From Candidatus Latescibacterota bacterium (GTDB lineage: Bacteria > Latescibacterota > 4484-107), in contig JAUWMS010000148.1 of the NCBI GenBank assembly GCA_030613045.1, positions 1-6,562 on the forward strand: a DNA stretch of 6,562 bases. The letters run 5' to 3'. Below the pieces are notes generated by a model. It saw only the letters and a program-made list of their open reading frames with translations. It was not told the origin of the DNA and did not search any database. This document shows, in pieces, positions 5,194 through 6,562 of this stretch (position 1 is the first letter of the stretch; each line of letters starts with the position of its first letter). A program made the position numbers and the translations under genes.

Positions 5194-5742
5194 ATGAGCG
5201 ACGAAATTTACAAACTCTACGCCCACAACCCACCTCATTTATTTCGCCCCGGCGCGGCCTACATGATCACCGCAGGAACGTACCAGAAGCTACCCCACAT
5301 CCAAGGGGAAGCCCGTAAAAGGCTATGGTTTGAATCGCTGATTTTCGTGATCGGGAAAGAACAATGGGAGCTTGCAGCATGGGTCGTTCTGGACAACCAC
5401 TATCACCTCCTGATCCACGCACCGGAGGCAGGATCAGAGCGTCTGCCTCAGTTGATCCGGAGTCTTCATACCTATACAGCCCGCCGGTGGAACGATGAGA
5501 ACGATGCGCCCGGTCGGCGGGTTTGGTGGAACTACTGGGATACGTGCCTGACATACGAGGGGTCCTACTATGCTCGACTCAACTACATCCATTGGAATCC
5601 TGTCAAGCACGGGCTGGCTGCCAAGCCCGAGGATTATGTATTCAGCAGCTACCGCGCTTTTCTAAGCGAGCAGGAGGTCGAGATCCATCGGCTGGAAAAG
5701 ACGTATCCGTTCGACCAGATTCAGATGCCGGATGCCTTTTAG
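5194..5742 (+). CDS. REP-associated tyrosine transposase (RAYT, IS200-like Y1 family)
   Basis: A 182-residue protein of normal RAYT length. RAYTs are single-copy Y1 HUH endonucleases that bind and cleave REP hairpins in single-stranded DNA and are thought to spread them through the genome. Visible motifs: an N-terminal strand RPGAAYMITAGTY; the metal-binding HUH motif LDNHYHLLI with H69 and H71; a candidate catalytic tyrosine Y94 in LIRSLHTYTARRWN; and the conserved C-terminal YIHWNPVKHGL and EDYVFSSY (131-153). The frame is intact, with no sign of decay. The Shine-Dalgarno is weak (AAGAAG two bases before ATG 5194), suggesting low expression. The gene sits between two same-orientation 53-nt REP copies and inside a 10-bp inverted repeat (5150-5159 and 5743-5752), the arrangement expected of an autonomous REP-RAYT unit. 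Family assignment is confident; its subgroup is not. Confidence 0.93.
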   Translation: MSDEIYKLYAHNPPHLFRPGAAYMITAGTYQKLPHIQGEARKRLWFESLIFVIGKEQWELAAWVVLDNHYHLLIHAPEAGSERLPQLIRSLHTYTARRWNDENDAPGRRVWWNYWDTCLTYEGSYYARLNYIHWNPVKHGLAAKPEDYVFSSYRAFLSEQEVEIHRLEKTYPFDQIQMPDAF

Positions 5743-5752
5743 CCTTATGGAG
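5743..5752 (-). repeat. Right arm of 10-bp inverted repeat around RAYT
   Basis: CCTTATGGAG, the reverse complement of 5150-5159. With the REP copies it may mark the boundaries of the RAYT cassette. Confidence 0.6.
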
Positions 5753-5757
5753 ATCTA

Positions 5758-5810
5758 TGGAGCGCAACGACTCCGTCGTTGCATGCGATGACAGGAGTCA
5801 TCGCACTCCA
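5758..5810 (+). repeat. REP element, right copy flanking RAYT
   Basis: Same 53-nt double-hairpin structure as at 5102-5154. The three differences fall only in the hairpin loops (TTT to TCC and GGGA to AGGA), so every paired base is conserved. The structure could also act as a bidirectional transcription barrier after the RAYT gene. Confidence 0.85.
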
Positions 5811-5858
5811 AACCCCTTCAAGGAAGATTTTATCATCCGGATTTTGGCCTTTGACACT

Positions 5859-5870
5859 CCCCGAAAGGGG
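5859..5870. promoter_or_regulatory. GAAA-tetraloop hairpin before the membrane-protein start
   Basis: CCCC, loop GAAA, GGGG lies four bases upstream of ATG 5875. The GGGG arm is the only ribosome-binding-like sequence, so pairing would hide it. The stem is short (4 bp); a regulatory role is inference. Confidence 0.35.
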
Positions 5871-5874
5871 CGCT

Positions 5875-6562
5875 ATGCTTTCCTTCTCCATCATCGCCCT
5901 CGGATTTTCCAGCATCACCGCGCAGGTGCTTCTGATGCGGGAATTGGCGATTGTCTTCTACGGCAACGAACTGGCCCTCGGAGTGATGCTCGGCAACTGG
6001 CTCCTCTGGACGGCTGTGGGAAGCGGGCTTTTGGGGCGGCTCGCGGCAAAGCACAAGCATCCACTCCAGCTCTTTGCGCGCACGCAGATCGCGCTCGCAT
6101 TCGTGCTTCCCGCGTCCCTCTTCGCGGTCCGGGTCAGCAAACTCCCCTTTGAGCGCACCATCGGCGAAATCACCGGGTTCGTGCCGATGTTCCTCGTTTC
6201 CTTCGGAGCCGCCTCCCTGTTTTGCCTGCTCTCCGGATTTCTCTTCGCCGTGGGCAGCCACGCGTACAAACACCTCCGCACCGATCAAGACCTTCCTGTG
6301 TCCGCTGGCCGCGTGTATATCTTCGAAGCCGTCGGCGCCGGCATAGGCGGCCTCCTCTTTACCTTCCTGCTGGTTCGATACCTCGACCCCTTCCGGATCG
6401 CACTCGCGATCAGTGCGTTCAACCTTCTCTCCGCTGCCAATCTAAAAAAGGTTAAGGTTAAGGTTGAGGTTAAGAAGGGGGGGGGTGGGGGGTCTCTACC
6501 TTTACCTCTTCCTTGGGCTCGGGGGAGCGGTGGGGCTGGGTTTCTTCTGCTCCTGATCCCGC
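5875..6562 (+). CDS. Spermidine synthase-like polytopic membrane protein, 5' part
   Basis: An open frame from ATG 5875 to the window end (229 codons, 3' end missing). The N-terminus LSFSIIALGFSSITAQVLLMREL, then FYGNELALGVMLGNWLLW and later GRVYIFEAVGAGIGG, are characteristic of the membrane N-half of the proteins annotated as fused MFS/spermidine synthase. In complete members a cytoplasmic aminopropyltransferase-like domain follows the membrane helices; it is not in view here. About six hydrophobic segments are visible: 2-20, 33-55, 66-86, 103-128, 147-168 and 174-190. A hexamer repeat and a G9 tract follow at residues 191-206. After the tract the codon pattern becomes unlike the rest of the gene, and a neighbouring frame looks more membrane-like (LYLYLFLGLGGAVGLGFF) until a TGA at 6554. 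The frame beyond 6477 is therefore uncertain: phase variation, frameshift or sequencing error are all possible. Substrate unknown. Confidence 0.75.
   Translation, partial: MLSFSIIALGFSSITAQVLLMRELAIVFYGNELALGVMLGNWLLWTAVGSGLLGRLAAKHKHPLQLFARTQIALAFVLPASLFAVRVSKLPFERTIGEITGFVPMFLVSFGAASLFCLLSGFLFAVGSHAYKHLRTDQDLPVSAGRVYIFEAVGAGIGGLLFTFLLVRYLDPFRIALAISAFNLLSAANLKKVKVKVEVKKGGGGGSLPLPLPWARGSGGAGFLLLLIP
6451..6492 (+). repeat. Hexamer array and G9-T-G6 tract inside membrane-protein gene
   Basis: Four hexamers (GTTAAG, GTTAAG, GTTGAG, GTTAAG) encode VKVKVEVK. AA and then nine Gs (6477-6485), T and six Gs follow. The pyrimidine stretch after it (TCTACCTTTACCTCTTCC) is roughly the inverted counterpart of the purine hexamers, the same layout as the other arrays in the window. 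The homopolymer is long enough to be slippage-prone. Confidence 0.8.

Noticed and set aside
5102..5810. Reading the two 53-nt repeats as a CRISPR array
   Set aside because: Only two copies about 600 bp apart with a transposase gene between them, and each is a double hairpin; this is the REP-RAYT pattern.
5851..5879. TTGACA, 17 bp, TATGCT promoter-like match
   Set aside because: Transcription would begin after ATG 5875, inside the first membrane helix of the recognised protein; probably coincidental, though a good match to consensus.
5523..6152. 209-residue plus-strand ORF spanning the RAYT end, the right REP and the membrane-protein start
   Set aside because: It crosses a REP element and overlaps two recognised genes in other frames; the real frame of the downstream gene starts at 5875.
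5833..6288. 151-residue minus-strand ORF opposite the membrane protein
   Set aside because: Antisense to a clear polytopic membrane protein; its composition is the polar complement of hydrophobic codons.

Overview
The window comes from a bacterial chromosome that is moderately GC-rich (my visual impression, not computed). It looks like an uncultivated or environmental lineage with many dispersed repeats. I cannot assign a phylum. The heptamer repeat arrays, REP/RAYT elements and a TIR-FGE gene together would fit large-genome lineages such as PVC, Omnitrophota, Desulfobacterota or cyanobacteria-like bacteria, but this is a guess.

Layout. 1-400 is non-coding: inverted G-rich and C-rich heptamer arrays, a sigma70-like promoter candidate (192-220) and a repeat-filled leader. 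401-2797 (+) encodes a full-length MutS2 (mismatch-repair-fold ATPase with C-terminal Smr domain), with a second heptamer array inserted in frame just before the Smr domain. 2929-4863 (+) encodes a 644-residue protein with two TIR/SEFIR-type domains, a short HEAT-like linker and a C-terminal FGE-sulfatase (C-type-lectin-fold) domain. 4864-5193 is intergenic, with an intrinsic-terminator candidate and several hairpin repeats. 5194-5742 (+) is a REP-associated tyrosine transposase (RAYT), bracketed by two nearly identical 53-nt double-hairpin REP elements. 5875-6562 (+) is the 5' part of a polytopic membrane protein of the spermidine-synthase-like family. It runs off the window, and a G9 tract plus hexamer repeat interrupts its reading frame neighbourhood.

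The most interesting locus is the TIR-TIR-FGE gene. Its last 40 codons look like the variable region of a diversity-generating retroelement (DGR) target. Framework residues of the FGE C-terminus are retained, the positions that are usually Asn carry mixed residues encoded by pyrimidine-ending codons, and coding-strand adenine falls from 25/60 to 11/120 on entering the segment. If confirmed, this would be a TIR effector joined to a hypervariable ligand-binding domain, a plausible diversified immune or conflict receptor. No reverse transcriptase, template repeat or Avd gene is in the window, so this remains a hypothesis. The gene also carries an in-frame near-copy of its own translation-initiation region (RBS, start and first codons) between the two TIR domains, preceded by a perfect GC hairpin. 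This suggests a fusion of two formerly separate genes, or an internal start giving a second, shorter product.

The genes look like independent transcription units on one strand rather than an operon. The recurring theme is repeat invasion: 7-bp-period arrays, hexamer arrays and REP hairpins occur in the gaps and inside two genes, always keeping the frame open.
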